64,000 nt of DNA from the NCBI RefSeq assembly GCF_003074135.1, contig NZ_PPDK01000001.1, positions 1,798,001 to 1,862,000 on the forward strand, in the 5' to 3' direction. Source of the DNA: Euzebya tangerina. Lineage in GTDB: Bacteria; Actinomycetota; Nitriliruptoria; Euzebyales; Euzebyaceae. The notes below the pieces were generated by a model. It was not told the DNA's origin, ran no database searches, and saw only the letters and a program-made list of their open reading frames with translations. Shown piece after piece: positions 34,072 through 42,270 of this stretch. How positions within the stretch are numbered: position 1 is the stretch's first letter; each line of letters starts with the position of its first letter. Both the position numbers and the translations under genes were made by a program.

Positions 34072-35136
34072 TCACGTGGTCTCGCCTGTCTCCTCGTCCG
34101 CCAGGCTCTCCCTGGCCGCCCGGTAGCCATCCTCGATGAACCGGGCTGCCCTGCTCGGCTCGAAGTCGAGCAGTTGGCCGATGCCCGGGGTGAGACCTGA
34201 TGGCGTCACCGTGACCAGCTCGACGATCCGGTGCACGGTCTCGGCCTGGCCACTGGCGACCAGTCGGTTGACGGTGCGGGCGTGGTCTAGGTCGACGACG
34301 AGTGATTGGGTGAACAGGTGCTCGACCGCCAGGCCGATCACGTCACCGAACGACCTCGGCGCGTACGGCCGGTTGTGCCGGGCAGCCGAGGCCACCACGA
34401 CCGCGGCATCGGGCTCGTGTTCGAACGCGGCGGCCAGTGGGGTGTTGGAGGCCAGGCCGCCGTCCCAGTAGGAACGACCGTCGATCTCGACGGGCTCGAA
34501 CAGACCCGGTATGGCTGCGGAGGCCAGGATGTGGTCGACGGTCATCTGCACGACGCGGAGCCCGTCCCCGCTGCGGCCATCGGCTGGCTCGGCGTTGCTG
34601 AACCGAACGAACTCACCGGTGTCCACCTCGACGGCAGACACGGTGAGGATTCGGCCGGGCTGCAGCGGCAACACCTCGCCGCCGATGGCATCGACGATCC
34701 GCCGGCGCAGGGGGCGCATGTGGAACAGCCAGGTCCACCCGAACAGGTCGAGCAGCGCCTCGGATGCGGTGTGCTCCCCGAAGCCGAGGAATCGTCGGGG
34801 GTCGCCCAGCAGTCGACCCAGCCGGAACAGACGATGGAGGTCCAGCCGAGGACGCATGACGTGCCGGGTCTCCTGGCCACACCAGAACGTCTCCAGCCGG
34901 TCGGTGTCCCAGCCCATCGCCAGCCCCGCTGCGGTGAGCGCACCAGCGGACGTCCCGGCCAGGATCTGGGGTGTGATGCCGGCTTCGAGCACGGCCTTGG
35001 CCACGCCCACGTCGAACGCACCCCGAGCACCGCCCCCGGACAGCACCAACGCCACACGTCCCTGCTCGAGCGCGTGCCGCCGGGCATCGGGGTCGCCGCC
35101 GCCCTCCCAGGTCGAACGGGGCCGGGCGGTGGTCAT
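34072..35136 (-). CDS. patatin-like phospholipase
   Basis: The 354-residue protein has the patatin oxyanion loop ALVLSGGGARGAFDVGVA, the nucleophile Ser63 in LAGTSAGALTAAGLA and the catalytic Asp near residue 225 in SYWDGGLASNTPL, so the Ser-Asp dyad is complete. Patatins hydrolyse acyl chains of membrane lipids. There is no signal peptide. TAGACT ends nine bases before the ATG at 35136. It converges on the S8 protease with a six-base gap; whether it belongs to that module or is an independent lipid gene is open. Confidence 0.88.
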   Translation of the reverse strand: MTTARPRSTWEGGGDPDARRHALEQGRVALVLSGGGARGAFDVGVAKAVLEAGITPQILAGTSAGALTAAGLAMGWDTDRLETFWCGQETRHVMRPRLDLHRLFRLGRLLGDPRRFLGFGEHTASEALLDLFGWTWLFHMRPLRRRIVDAIGGEVLPLQPGRILTVSAVEVDTGEFVRFSNAEPADGRSGDGLRVVQMTVDHILASAAIPGLFEPVEIDGRSYWDGGLASNTPLAAAFEHEPDAAVVVASAARHNRPYAPRSFGDVIGLAVEHLFTQSLVVDLDHARTVNRLVASGQAETVHRIVELVTVTPSGLTPGIGQLLDFEPSRAARFIEDGYRAARESLADEETGETT

Positions 35137-35145
35137 GGGTGCGGG

Positions 35146-35151
35146 AGTCTA
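35146..35151 (-). promoter_or_regulatory. -10 box TAGACT for the patatin gene
   Basis: TAGACT ends nine bases before the ATG at 35136. Confidence 0.5.
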
Positions 35152-35320
35152 CGCCCTTGTCCGGGACAGCTTCGACAAGCCGGCGGCGACGTCCACGCCT
35201 GAGCGGCCCCGGTTCGTGTCGGCCAGTACGGTCGAGGGCAGGAGGTATGACGCTGATCAGACCCGCTGGACCGCCACCGATTCTCCGACCTTGCTGGCCC
35301 CAACCCGTCCGGGGACGACG

Positions 35321-36214
35321 GTGACGCGTCACGTCGGCGTCGTCGTCAACCCGGAGCGGGACGACCTGGCCGAGGAGTTCTTGGCCGAACTCGAGGGCCG
35401 CGCCACCGTCACCGTGGAGCGTCTGGATGATGCCAGCCAACTTCCCGACGCCGTCTCCCGCTTGGTGGCTGCTGGGGTGCACTGCGTGGCGGCGGTGGGG
35501 GGCGACGGCACCCAACGAGCGGCCGCCACCGTGCTGGCCGACACCCCCGTCGGTCTGGTCGTGGTCCCTGCGGGCACGGTCAACCTGCTGGGCCAGGTCC
35601 TCGGCATCACAACGGTCCAGGACGCCGTCACGGCAGCGTTCGACGGCGAGGAGGTGTCGATCGACCTCGGAGAGGCAGAGGAGGAGACCTTCGTGCTCAA
35701 CGCCAGTTCGGGGTGGGACGCCGCCACGATCGCGGGGGTCGACGACGGCCTGAAGCGATTCGGTCGGGCCGGCTTCGCCGTCGCTGGCCTGAGGGAGTGG
35801 ATCCGCAACCGAGCGCTGCCCGTGCGGGTGACCGTGGACGGTCACACCTGGCACGACGGCCACGCAGTCGCGGTGCTCGTGCTCAACGTCGGACAGCGCG
35901 CATCCACCGACTTCGACGTCGCACCGGAGGCCTCCGTGGAGGATGGTCGACTTGACGTCGTGGTCCTCCCCCGACACTCGGTGGTCGGCCTGATGCGGTC
36001 GATGGCTGCGATCGTGCGAGGAGGCGACGCCACACATGGCGATGCCCGCGCCACGCAGGGGGCCGAGATCACCGTGCAGTGGGGGACCCCGGTGGCCCAT
36101 CAGGTCGACGGCGACGCGACCGGCCTCGTGGCCAGCGTGACGTACCGGGCCAGGCCGGGAGCGCTGCGGGTCAGACGGCCCCCCCGTCGCTCAGCGGTCC
36201 GTGATCCCGCGTGA
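35321..36214 (+). CDS. diacylglycerol/lipid kinase family protein
   Basis: The 297-residue protein has the DAGK_cat pattern: RHVGVVVNPERDDLAEEFLA, CVAAVGGDGTQRAAATVLAD (the GGDGT nucleotide loop), GLVVVPAGTVNLLGQVLGI, and the C-terminal QVDGDATG. It is related to DgkB/YegS enzymes that phosphorylate diacylglycerol or related lipids at the membrane. The GTG at 35321 has a weak GGGGA site seven bases upstream. Its 3' end overlaps the convergent regulator gene by 44 bases. Confidence 0.82.
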   Translation: MTRHVGVVVNPERDDLAEEFLAELEGRATVTVERLDDASQLPDAVSRLVAAGVHCVAAVGGDGTQRAAATVLADTPVGLVVVPAGTVNLLGQVLGITTVQDAVTAAFDGEEVSIDLGEAEEETFVLNASSGWDAATIAGVDDGLKRFGRAGFAVAGLREWIRNRALPVRVTVDGHTWHDGHAVAVLVLNVGQRASTDFDVAPEASVEDGRLDVVVLPRHSVVGLMRSMAAIVRGGDATHGDARATQGAEITVQWGTPVAHQVDGDATGLVASVTYRARPGALRVRRPPRRSAVRDPA

Positions 36215-36764
36215 CCGCTGCTCCTCGATCGTCGGGCATCAGCACGGTGCTCACCAGACGCCGGCGGCGCCCCCGACCCGGGGTGTGCTGCAGTCGTTGC
36301 TCGAGCAGGCCCCGCATCTCCCTCGCCAGCTCGTCCGCCTCCTCGTCGGACAGCCAGAGCGGCACCTGCCGATAGCCGACGCGATCTGCCTCGAGATCCG
36401 GGGCGCGGGCGTCACTGACGCCGTCGAGGAAGGCCGCGTAGTCGGCCAGCAGTGTGCCGACGAAGGTCGCGAAGTAGCGGAAGTGATCGGCGCGACTCGT
36501 CCCGGCCAGGTCGGCCGGCCCCAGGTGGACAGCGTCCTCGACCACCCGGTAGGTCCGCTCGACGGTTCCGCGAACGGGCCGCTCGGCCGCCACCTCGATC
36601 AACCCGCCGGTCTCCAGCGCCCGGAGGTGCCGATACAGCGTCGCCTGTGCCACGTCGCCCAGGGTCTCCAGCAACGCGCCGGGGGTGAGGGATCGGCCGA
36701 CCAGGGCCTGCACGATCCGCAGCCGGACCGGATGCAGAAGAAGGTCTGCTGGCCGGTCAGCCAC
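36171..36764 (-). CDS. winged-helix transcriptional regulator (ArsR/PadR-like N-terminus)
   Basis: The 197-residue protein has a winged helix-turn-helix near residues 8-65 (LLLHPVRLRIVQALVGRSLT, DVAQATLYRHLRALETGGLI) and a helical C-terminal part with many acidic residues, probably for dimerisation or ligand binding. The GTG at 36764 gives the family start. It diverges from an alpha/beta hydrolase gene whose promoter carries a palindrome, so it probably represses that gene and may control itself. Confidence 0.75.
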   Translation of the reverse strand: MADRPADLLLHPVRLRIVQALVGRSLTPGALLETLGDVAQATLYRHLRALETGGLIEVAAERPVRGTVERTYRVVEDAVHLGPADLAGTSRADHFRYFATFVGTLLADYAAFLDGVSDARAPDLEADRVGYRQVPLWLSDEEADELAREMRGLLEQRLQHTPGRGRRRRLVSTVLMPDDRGAAVTRDHGPLSDGGAV

Positions 36765-36824
36765 CGGCCGTCACCGCCTGGTTCGGGGGCGCGAACGATT
36801 CGGTCTTTCCCATTACTATCGAGA

Positions 36825-36840
36825 CTGATAACATGATCAG
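36825..36840. promoter_or_regulatory. palindromic operator CTGAT-N6-ATCAG over the hydrolase -10 box
   Basis: CTGATAACATGATCAG is a perfect inverted repeat with five-base arms. It covers TAACAT (36829-36834), which ends eight bases before the hydrolase ATG at 36843. A second dyad, TATC-N6-GATA, lies at 36817-36830. This AT-rich patch stands out in GC-rich DNA. Confidence 0.55.
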
Positions 36841-36842
36841 CA

Positions 36843-37796
36843 ATGATAGCAAACGAACGTCCAGCTCGACTGGAGCCCACCGAGATCACGATCGACGGGC
36901 CTGCCGGGCAGCTCTCGGGCACCCTCGTCCACGCCGCCGACGGGGTCGCTCGACCAGTGGTGCTGCTGATCAGCGGCTCAGGGCCGATCGACCGGAACTC
37001 CGACAGCAAGAAGCTGGCGATCGGCGTCATGGGCCGACTTGCCCGCTGTCTTCGCGACGCTGGGGTTGCCTCGCTTCGCTACGACAAGCGCGGGGTGGGT
37101 GCCAGCAGCGGGGCGTTCCTGACGACCGGCTTCCACGACAACGTCGGCGACGCCACTGCCGTCCTCGACGCGCTGCGCTCACGGGATGACGTGGACCCGA
37201 GCCGGGTCGTCGTGATCGGGCACAGTGAGGGTGCACTGATCGCCGCCGAGTTGGCTGCGGCCAATCCGGACCTGGCCGGCGTTGTCCTGCTGTCCGGTGC
37301 GGCGGTGACCGGCGAGGAGGTTCTGCGCTGGCAGGCCGGTCAGGTCGGCGCCACGCTTCCCAAGCCGGTCAAGCTGATGCTGCGGCTGCTCCGGGTCGAC
37401 ATCCTGCGCTCGCAGGCGAAGCGGCTGGCCCAGCTGAAGGCCACGACGGAGGACACGACCCGGATCCAGTTGGCCAAGGTCAACGCCAAGTGGTTCCGGG
37501 AGTTCATGGCGCACGATCCGCTCGAGGCGCTTCGGGCGACCACGGTCCCGGTCCTGGCGCTGACCGGGTCGAAGGACATCCAGGTCGACCCGGTCGACGT
37601 GGAGCGGATGGCTCAGGTCGTCACGGCGGCGTACACCGGTGAGATCCTCGACGACGTGACCCACCTGCTCCGCACCGAGGAGGGTCCGCCTTCGCTGCGG
37701 ACGTACAAGAAGCAGGCCAAGCAGCCCCTTGCTCCGGCCGTGCTCCGGCGGACCACCGACTGGGTCCTCGCGCACACACGCGAGAAGACCGGCTAA
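36843..37796 (+). CDS. alpha/beta hydrolase
   Basis: The 317-residue protein has the oxyanion segment VVLLISGSGPIDRNSD, a SLRYDKRGVGAS strand and the nucleophile elbow VVVIGHSEGALIAAELA with Ser in GHSEG. A catalytic acid probably sits in ALTGSKDIQVDPVD. It hydrolyses an ester or related bond of unknown identity; the SGSGP-DRN pattern is that of serine-esterase-type hydrolases. The ATG at 36843 follows TAACAT by eight bases inside a palindromic operator, and the divergent winged-helix gene is the likely regulator. It converges with the methyltransferase, sharing CTAA. Confidence 0.85.
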   Translation: MIANERPARLEPTEITIDGPAGQLSGTLVHAADGVARPVVLLISGSGPIDRNSDSKKLAIGVMGRLARCLRDAGVASLRYDKRGVGASSGAFLTTGFHDNVGDATAVLDALRSRDDVDPSRVVVIGHSEGALIAAELAAANPDLAGVVLLSGAAVTGEEVLRWQAGQVGATLPKPVKLMLRLLRVDILRSQAKRLAQLKATTEDTTRIQLAKVNAKWFREFMAHDPLEALRATTVPVLALTGSKDIQVDPVDVERMAQVVTAAYTGEILDDVTHLLRTEEGPPSLRTYKKQAKQPLAPAVLRRTTDWVLAHTREKTG

Positions 37797-38434
37797 TCGA
37801 TCACAGCGGTCCCCCGGATCATGATCCGGGTGTTGAAGGACGTCCAGCCCTCGTCGATGGTGGTCAGGTCCAGTTCGGCGAAGCCAGCACTGGTCAGCAG
37901 TTGGCCGGTGTCGCGCATGACGTCGCAGCCGTTCGCAATCCACTTCTGGGCCGGTCTCGTGACGCGCTGGAGCAGACGGACCCCTGGGGTGGTTGCGACG
38001 ACGTGCTCCAGGAAGAAGAAGGTGCCGCCCGGCTTCACGACTCGCTGGATCTCACCGACGACGGACGCGGGGTCACCCACGCCGCACAGGACCAGGGTGC
38101 CGACGGCGTGGTCGGCCTCGTCGTCCTCGAGGCCCATCCGCTCACCCGCGACCGTGCGGATCTGCAGGTCGACACCGTGCTTTTCGGCCTTCTGCCGCAG
38201 TCGGTCGTGCATGACCGGGTTCGGCTCGACGGCGATCACCGTCGTCCCGGCGGGGTAGTAGCGCAGGTTGGCTCCCGTCCCGGCACCCACGTCCACCACC
38301 GTCCCGGTCATCGCGCCGATGGCGGCCTGCTTGGCCTCGCCGTGCAGGCGGTGGACCGCGGGGTCGATGAGGTCGAGCGTGCGGGCCTCGAACCGCGATC
38401 GGAGGCGGCCGAACGTCGGGATCCCGGCAGGCAT
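37793..38434 (-). CDS. class I SAM-dependent methyltransferase
   Basis: The 213-residue protein has motif I VVDVGAGTGANLRYYPAG, the acidic VIAVEPNPVMHDRL, LVLCGVGDPASVVGEIQRVV and KPGGTFFFLEHV, which match methyltransferases of the UbiE/type 11 group and methyltransferase-like 7 relatives. The ATG is at 38434, and the gene follows the molybdopterin oxidoreductase by seven bases, so the two may be co-transcribed. The substrate is not known. Confidence 0.85.
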   Translation of the reverse strand: MPAGIPTFGRLRSRFEARTLDLIDPAVHRLHGEAKQAAIGAMTGTVVDVGAGTGANLRYYPAGTTVIAVEPNPVMHDRLRQKAEKHGVDLQIRTVAGERMGLEDDEADHAVGTLVLCGVGDPASVVGEIQRVVKPGGTFFFLEHVVATTPGVRLLQRVTRPAQKWIANGCDVMRDTGQLLTSAGFAELDLTTIDEGWTSFNTRIMIRGTAVID

Positions 38435-38441
38435 GGGACCA

Positions 38442-40727
38442 CTATGGCACCGGTAGCACCCTGGCCGGGACGTGCTTGTGCCAGGGCGTCCCGATCAGAT
38501 CGTCGGCCAGGTCTGAGCTCGTCAACTCGTTCGGGGCAACCCCGACCCCACGATCGTCGTCCGAGAGGGTCAGGCCTTGCCCGTTCGGCAGGCTCATCTG
38601 GCCTGGCGCGGCCTCCTCGGTCACCGCCGCCACCCCCTCCACCGCGCCGGTCGCAGTCTCGATCCGGACACGGCCGCCGTCAGTCACCCCGAACGCCTCG
38701 GCGTCGGCCGGGTGGATGCGGACAGCCCCCTCCGCGTCGCGCTTTCGCCAGGCCGGGTCCCGAAAGATCGTGTTGGCCGTGTACGAGCGTCGCTCGCCAG
38801 CAGCCACCAGCAGCGGGAACGCCGGATCCTGCACTGGGTCCACGGGCAGGCTCGCCAGCCGGGCCAACAGCTCGGGGATGGCGAGGTGCACCCGCCCGTC
38901 CTCGTGGGCCAGCCGTTCGAAGCTCACCGCTGGGTCGTCATCGCTGCTGAACACCACTCCAGACCGACCGTCGAGAACAGCGTGGAACAGCGCGTTGCCC
39001 AGTGCCAGCGGACCCTCTCCGTCCGGCTCAACCCCTGCTCGACGAATGGCGGACGCGTTCCGCTGCGCCGCCTGATGGCACACGGCGAACAGCACCGCGC
39101 CCTCACGTAGATCAGGATCCAGCGCCGGACCAAGCGTCTCGTACAGCAGCACCGGCAGCACCTGCAGGGCAGCAGGGGTCGACGCTGCCGCCCCGAACAG
39201 CGCGGTGGCGTAGGCCTCCAACCCCTCCGACGCCGCCTCCGTCAACCCCTCGACGTCGATGCCCTCCATGGCCCCCAACGCATGGCAGAGCCGACGGTGG
39301 ATCTCCGCCTCGGGCAATGTGCCGTCCAGCGGATCGAGGATCGCGTGGCGCAGGTGGAAGGTGTTCTCGGGGAAGTCGGTCGTGAAGAACGTCGCCTCGG
39401 CCTTCTCGAACTGCGACGAGGCGGGCAGGACCCAGTCGGCCAGCCGAGCGGTCTCGGTCATCGCCACGTCGATCACCACGACGGTGTCGAGCGCGCCGAT
39501 GGCCTCGCGCATCCGTCGAGAGTCCGCGATGGAGTGTGCGGGATTGCCCGACTCGACGATCAGCGCCCGGAAGCGGTCCGGGTGGTCGGTCAGGATCTCG
39601 TCGGGGATGTGGTTGCAGGCCAGCAGTCCGGCGGCCAGTGGCCGGTCCGCCACCGGTGAGCGGTGCCGCGAGTGCGAGCCCATCAGCGGCGCCATCGCCG
39701 TGTGCAGGTTCATCCCGCCGGCCACGCCGAAGTTGCCGGTCAGCAGGTAGATCAGCTTCTCCAGGTAGCTGTTGAGCGTCGAGTGGCGCCCCTGCTGGAC
39801 GCCGAGGTCCTCGTAGACGGAGACGCTGGAGGCGGTTGCGATGCGCCGTGCGACGGCCTCGATCTGGGGAAGGTCCAGCCCGGTTGCGGCGGCGTGGGCC
39901 GCCACGTCGAGGGTGGCGAGGACGGCCATGACCTCCTCCAACCCCTCGGCGTGCGCGTCGAGCCACGCCGCATCGAGCAGCCCGTCACGGACGATGATCC
40001 CGAGCATCGCAGCCAGCAGATTGGCGTCGGTCCCAGGCCTGACCGCCAGGTGCACGTCGGCCATTGCGGCGGTCTCGGAGCGGCGGGGGTCGATCACGAT
40101 GATGGTCCGGTCCGGGTCCCGCTGCGCCTCCTTCAGCACGATCCGTGCCCGCTCCACGCCGTGGGAGATCCACGGGTTCTTCCCCAGGAACACCAGCACC
40201 TCAGCGTGCTCCCAGTCGCCGGCGGTGTGGCAGGTCGACTTGCCGTAGAGGTGGCCGTCGACCCAGAACTCGCCGGTCTTCTCCTGGCCCAGGGCCGAGG
40301 ACGCGACAGTGCTGCCGAGCACCCCTCGGGTCGCCTTGGCGTAGGCACCGGGCAGGTGGTTGCCCTGTCCGCCGCCGCCGTAGTACAGGATGGACCGGCC
40401 ACCGTGGGCGTCGCGGATGGCGGCCAGGTCGGCGGCGACCCCGGCGATGGCGGTGTCCCAGTCGACCTCCTCGAAGGTTCCGTCCTCGCGGCGGCGCAGC
40501 GGCGTGGTCAGGCGGCCCTCGAAGTTCTGGTAGTGGTCCAGCTGTCGTGCCTTCTCGCAGGTGTAGCCCTGGCTGCCCGGGTGGGCCTTGTCGCCGGTGG
40601 TCCGGACGAAGGTGCGGCCCTCCAGCTCGACGGTGACGCCGCAGTTGAGCTCACAGAGGATGCAGGCCGTCGTGACCAGCTTGGTCCCGTCGTCGGTCGG
40701 GGTGGCGCGAAGCGGGAACGTGGGCAC
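38442..40727 (-). CDS. molybdopterin-dependent oxidoreductase (formate dehydrogenase/nitrate reductase-like)
   Basis: The 761-residue protein binds one Fe4S4 cluster through Cys22, Cys25, Cys29 and Cys57 (CILCELNC and GYTCEKA) and a bis-MGD cofactor through the conserved FDH-like body (SALGQEKTGEFWVDGHLYGK, VFLGKNPWISHGVERARIVL) and a C-terminal dinucleotide-binding domain (YTANTIFRDPAW, VRIHPADAEAFGVTDGG). There is no Tat leader and no electron-transfer partner gene, so it is an orphan cytosolic enzyme whose substrate cannot be read off. GTG at 40727 has CGGAGGT five bases upstream. It diverges from an HxlR regulator across a palindromic site. Confidence 0.87.
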   Translation of the reverse strand: MPTFPLRATPTDDGTKLVTTACILCELNCGVTVELEGRTFVRTTGDKAHPGSQGYTCEKARQLDHYQNFEGRLTTPLRRREDGTFEEVDWDTAIAGVAADLAAIRDAHGGRSILYYGGGGQGNHLPGAYAKATRGVLGSTVASSALGQEKTGEFWVDGHLYGKSTCHTAGDWEHAEVLVFLGKNPWISHGVERARIVLKEAQRDPDRTIIVIDPRRSETAAMADVHLAVRPGTDANLLAAMLGIIVRDGLLDAAWLDAHAEGLEEVMAVLATLDVAAHAAATGLDLPQIEAVARRIATASSVSVYEDLGVQQGRHSTLNSYLEKLIYLLTGNFGVAGGMNLHTAMAPLMGSHSRHRSPVADRPLAAGLLACNHIPDEILTDHPDRFRALIVESGNPAHSIADSRRMREAIGALDTVVVIDVAMTETARLADWVLPASSQFEKAEATFFTTDFPENTFHLRHAILDPLDGTLPEAEIHRRLCHALGAMEGIDVEGLTEAASEGLEAYATALFGAAASTPAALQVLPVLLYETLGPALDPDLREGAVLFAVCHQAAQRNASAIRRAGVEPDGEGPLALGNALFHAVLDGRSGVVFSSDDDPAVSFERLAHEDGRVHLAIPELLARLASLPVDPVQDPAFPLLVAAGERRSYTANTIFRDPAWRKRDAEGAVRIHPADAEAFGVTDGGRVRIETATGAVEGVAAVTEEAAPGQMSLPNGQGLTLSDDDRGVGVAPNELTSSDLADDLIGTPWHKHVPARVLPVP

Positions 40728-40781
40728 AGGGACCTCCGGGTGCAGTCAGGTGGGATCAGGAGGACCGATCAGAGCACATTC

Positions 40782-40798
40782 GGTTGCGTAACGCAACC
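40782..40798. promoter_or_regulatory. 17-base palindrome, likely HxlR operator
   Basis: GGTTGCG-TAA-CGCAACC is a perfect inverted repeat with seven-base arms. It lies between the divergent oxidoreductase and HxlR-type genes and 18 bases upstream of the regulator's -10 box, where a self-regulating repressor would bind. Confidence 0.6.
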
Positions 40799-40816
40799 TA
40801 ATCACCTGTTGTTCGG

Positions 40817-40822
40817 TACGGT
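40817..40822 (+). promoter_or_regulatory. -10 box TACGGT for the HxlR gene
   Basis: TACGGT ends six bases before the GTG at 40829. Confidence 0.45.
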
Positions 40823-40828
40823 GGGCTG

Positions 40829-41293
40829 GTGAAGCGGTCCGACATCACCCACCTCAACTGCTCCGTGGCGCGTGCCCTCGACGTCGTCGGGGAGTGGTGG
40901 AGCCTGCTGATCATCCGCAACGTCGCCTATGGCCAGCACCGGTTCACCGACATCGCGGAGTCGCTGGGCGTGGCTCGCAACGTCCTGACCGACCGACTGA
41001 GGACACTCGTGGAGGCGGACGTGCTCCGCCGGGTCCCCGATCCGGACGATGGGCGGGCCGCCCGGTACGAGCTGACCGACAAGGGGCAGGAGTTGGTCCC
41101 CCTGCTGCTGATGCTGATGCAGTGGGGCGATCGCTGGGAGTCACCGGACGGCGCCCCGCTCAACGTGGTCGACTCGAGTGGGGAGGTGGTCGACCTGGCC
41201 CTGGTCAGCCGCCGAACCGGTGAAGAGGTCGACCTGGCCACGATGCGGCTGCGGCCGGGACCTGGATTCAGACACGAGGCTCGGGGCGGCTAG
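40829..41293 (+). CDS. HxlR family transcriptional regulator
   Basis: The 154-residue protein has the HxlR start LNCSVARALDVVGEWWSLLI with the conserved Cys near residue 11, then IIRNVAYGQHRFTDIAESLG, VARNVLTDRLRTLVEADVLR (recognition helix) and RYELTDKGQELVPLLLMLMQ. HxlR proteins are dimeric winged-helix regulators, many of which sense electrophiles or aldehydes through that cysteine. It is divergent from the molybdopterin oxidoreductase and likely controls it through the 40782-40798 palindrome. Confidence 0.9.
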   Translation: MKRSDITHLNCSVARALDVVGEWWSLLIIRNVAYGQHRFTDIAESLGVARNVLTDRLRTLVEADVLRRVPDPDDGRAARYELTDKGQELVPLLLMLMQWGDRWESPDGAPLNVVDSSGEVVDLALVSRRTGEEVDLATMRLRPGPGFRHEARGG

Positions 41294-41294
41294 C

Positions 41295-41425
41295 TCAGCG
41301 ATCGGACGTGCCGGTGAGGAGTCCCAGGGCGCGGGTGCGGATCCTCTCATCTGGGTCATCGGCTGCACGGGCATGTAGCTGCCGGAGGTGCTGGTCGTTC
41401 CAATAGTCGACACTGCGCGGCCACC
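41295..41425 (-). pseudogene. possible gene remnant, HEAT-like tail
   Basis: One frame reads WPRSVDYWNDQHLRQLHARA, then ADDPDERIRTRALGLLTGTS and a stop at 41295-41297. The ADDPDERIRTRALGLL part resembles an alpha-helical HEAT-type repeat. I find no start codon with support, so this looks like the 3' end of a lost gene. The surrounding 285-base intergenic stretch shows nothing else clear. Confidence 0.25.
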
Positions 41426-41578
41426 CGCATCTTCATGATCGGATGCGTATTGACCGCTACACCCGTAGGTGCCGCGGCAGCCGGTGATGTTCCAGGCAGG
41501 CGCTGTCGTAGGGTTATCCACAGCGCCTTGGTGTGGACGGTTGCGGCCCCCGACCATGTCCGAGCATGATCCGAGGAG

Positions 41579-42154
41579 ATGACCACGTTGCTCTCACCCG
41601 TGACCGAACTCCCGCCTGAGTTCCGACCCCTCCTCCGCAGCGAGTATGACCGACTGGTCGAACTGGGCGTGTTCGAGGGGACGAAGGTGGAGCTCATCGG
41701 AGGACTCCTCGTCGAGATGTCACCCCAGAACAGTCCGCACTACCAGTTCATCGCCGACCTCACCATGCTGCTGGTACCGATGGTCGTCGGGCGGCACACC
41801 GTCGGCGTGCAACTCCCGCTTCTGGTCGACGACGTCTCCGAGCCGGAGCCCGACCTCACGATCCTGCCCCTGCCGCAGTATCGAGGTGTCGGCAAGACCG
41901 GTGAGGCCCTCCTGGTGATCGAGGTGTCGGAGTCCAGCCTGGCCCTCGACCTGGGTGAGAAGGCCCGCCGATATGCAGGCGCCGGATACCCGGAGTACTG
42001 GGTCTTCGATGTCGTAGGGCGGCAGTTGATCCGGCACACCGAGCCTGCGGAAGACGGGACCTGGGGGACGGTGACCACACTCAGCTCGGGAACGGTGGCC
42101 GCCGTCGCAGTCGAGGGGGTGACGATCGACCTGGACGATCTCTTCGACTTCTGA
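41579..42154 (+). CDS. Uma2 family endonuclease
   Basis: The 191-residue protein has the Uma2 (DUF820) PD-(D/E)XK pattern: KVELIGGLLVEMSPQNSPHY, SEPEPDLTILPLPQYRG with the PD aspartate, LLVIEVSESSLALDLGEKAR with the E-x-S strand and lysine, and YAGAGYPEYWVFDVVGRQLI. The function of this nuclease-fold family is unclear; it is abundant in cyanobacteria and some actinobacteria and is often found near mobile DNA. The ATG at 41579 follows CATGAT by eight bases. It is monocistronic. Confidence 0.88.
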   Translation: MTTLLSPVTELPPEFRPLLRSEYDRLVELGVFEGTKVELIGGLLVEMSPQNSPHYQFIADLTMLLVPMVVGRHTVGVQLPLLVDDVSEPEPDLTILPLPQYRGVGKTGEALLVIEVSESSLALDLGEKARRYAGAGYPEYWVFDVVGRQLIRHTEPAEDGTWGTVTTLSSGTVAAVAVEGVTIDLDDLFDF

Positions 42155-42270
42155 CGTCGAGCTGCTTGGACACGCGATCTACGCCCGACCTCCACGCGAC
42201 CGGCGTCCGGGCTATGGTGCCCGCGGACCAGGCGGTCAGCGATGACCTCGAGTGAGAGAAGGCGGAGACG

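Noticed and set aside
35247-35324. short reading frame (ATG at 35247, 25 codons) upstream of the lipid kinase, ending in a GTGA overlap with it
   Set aside because: The AGGAGG before it leaves a one-base spacing, too short for use, and the peptide is Pro-rich. It could be a leader peptide but the support is weak.
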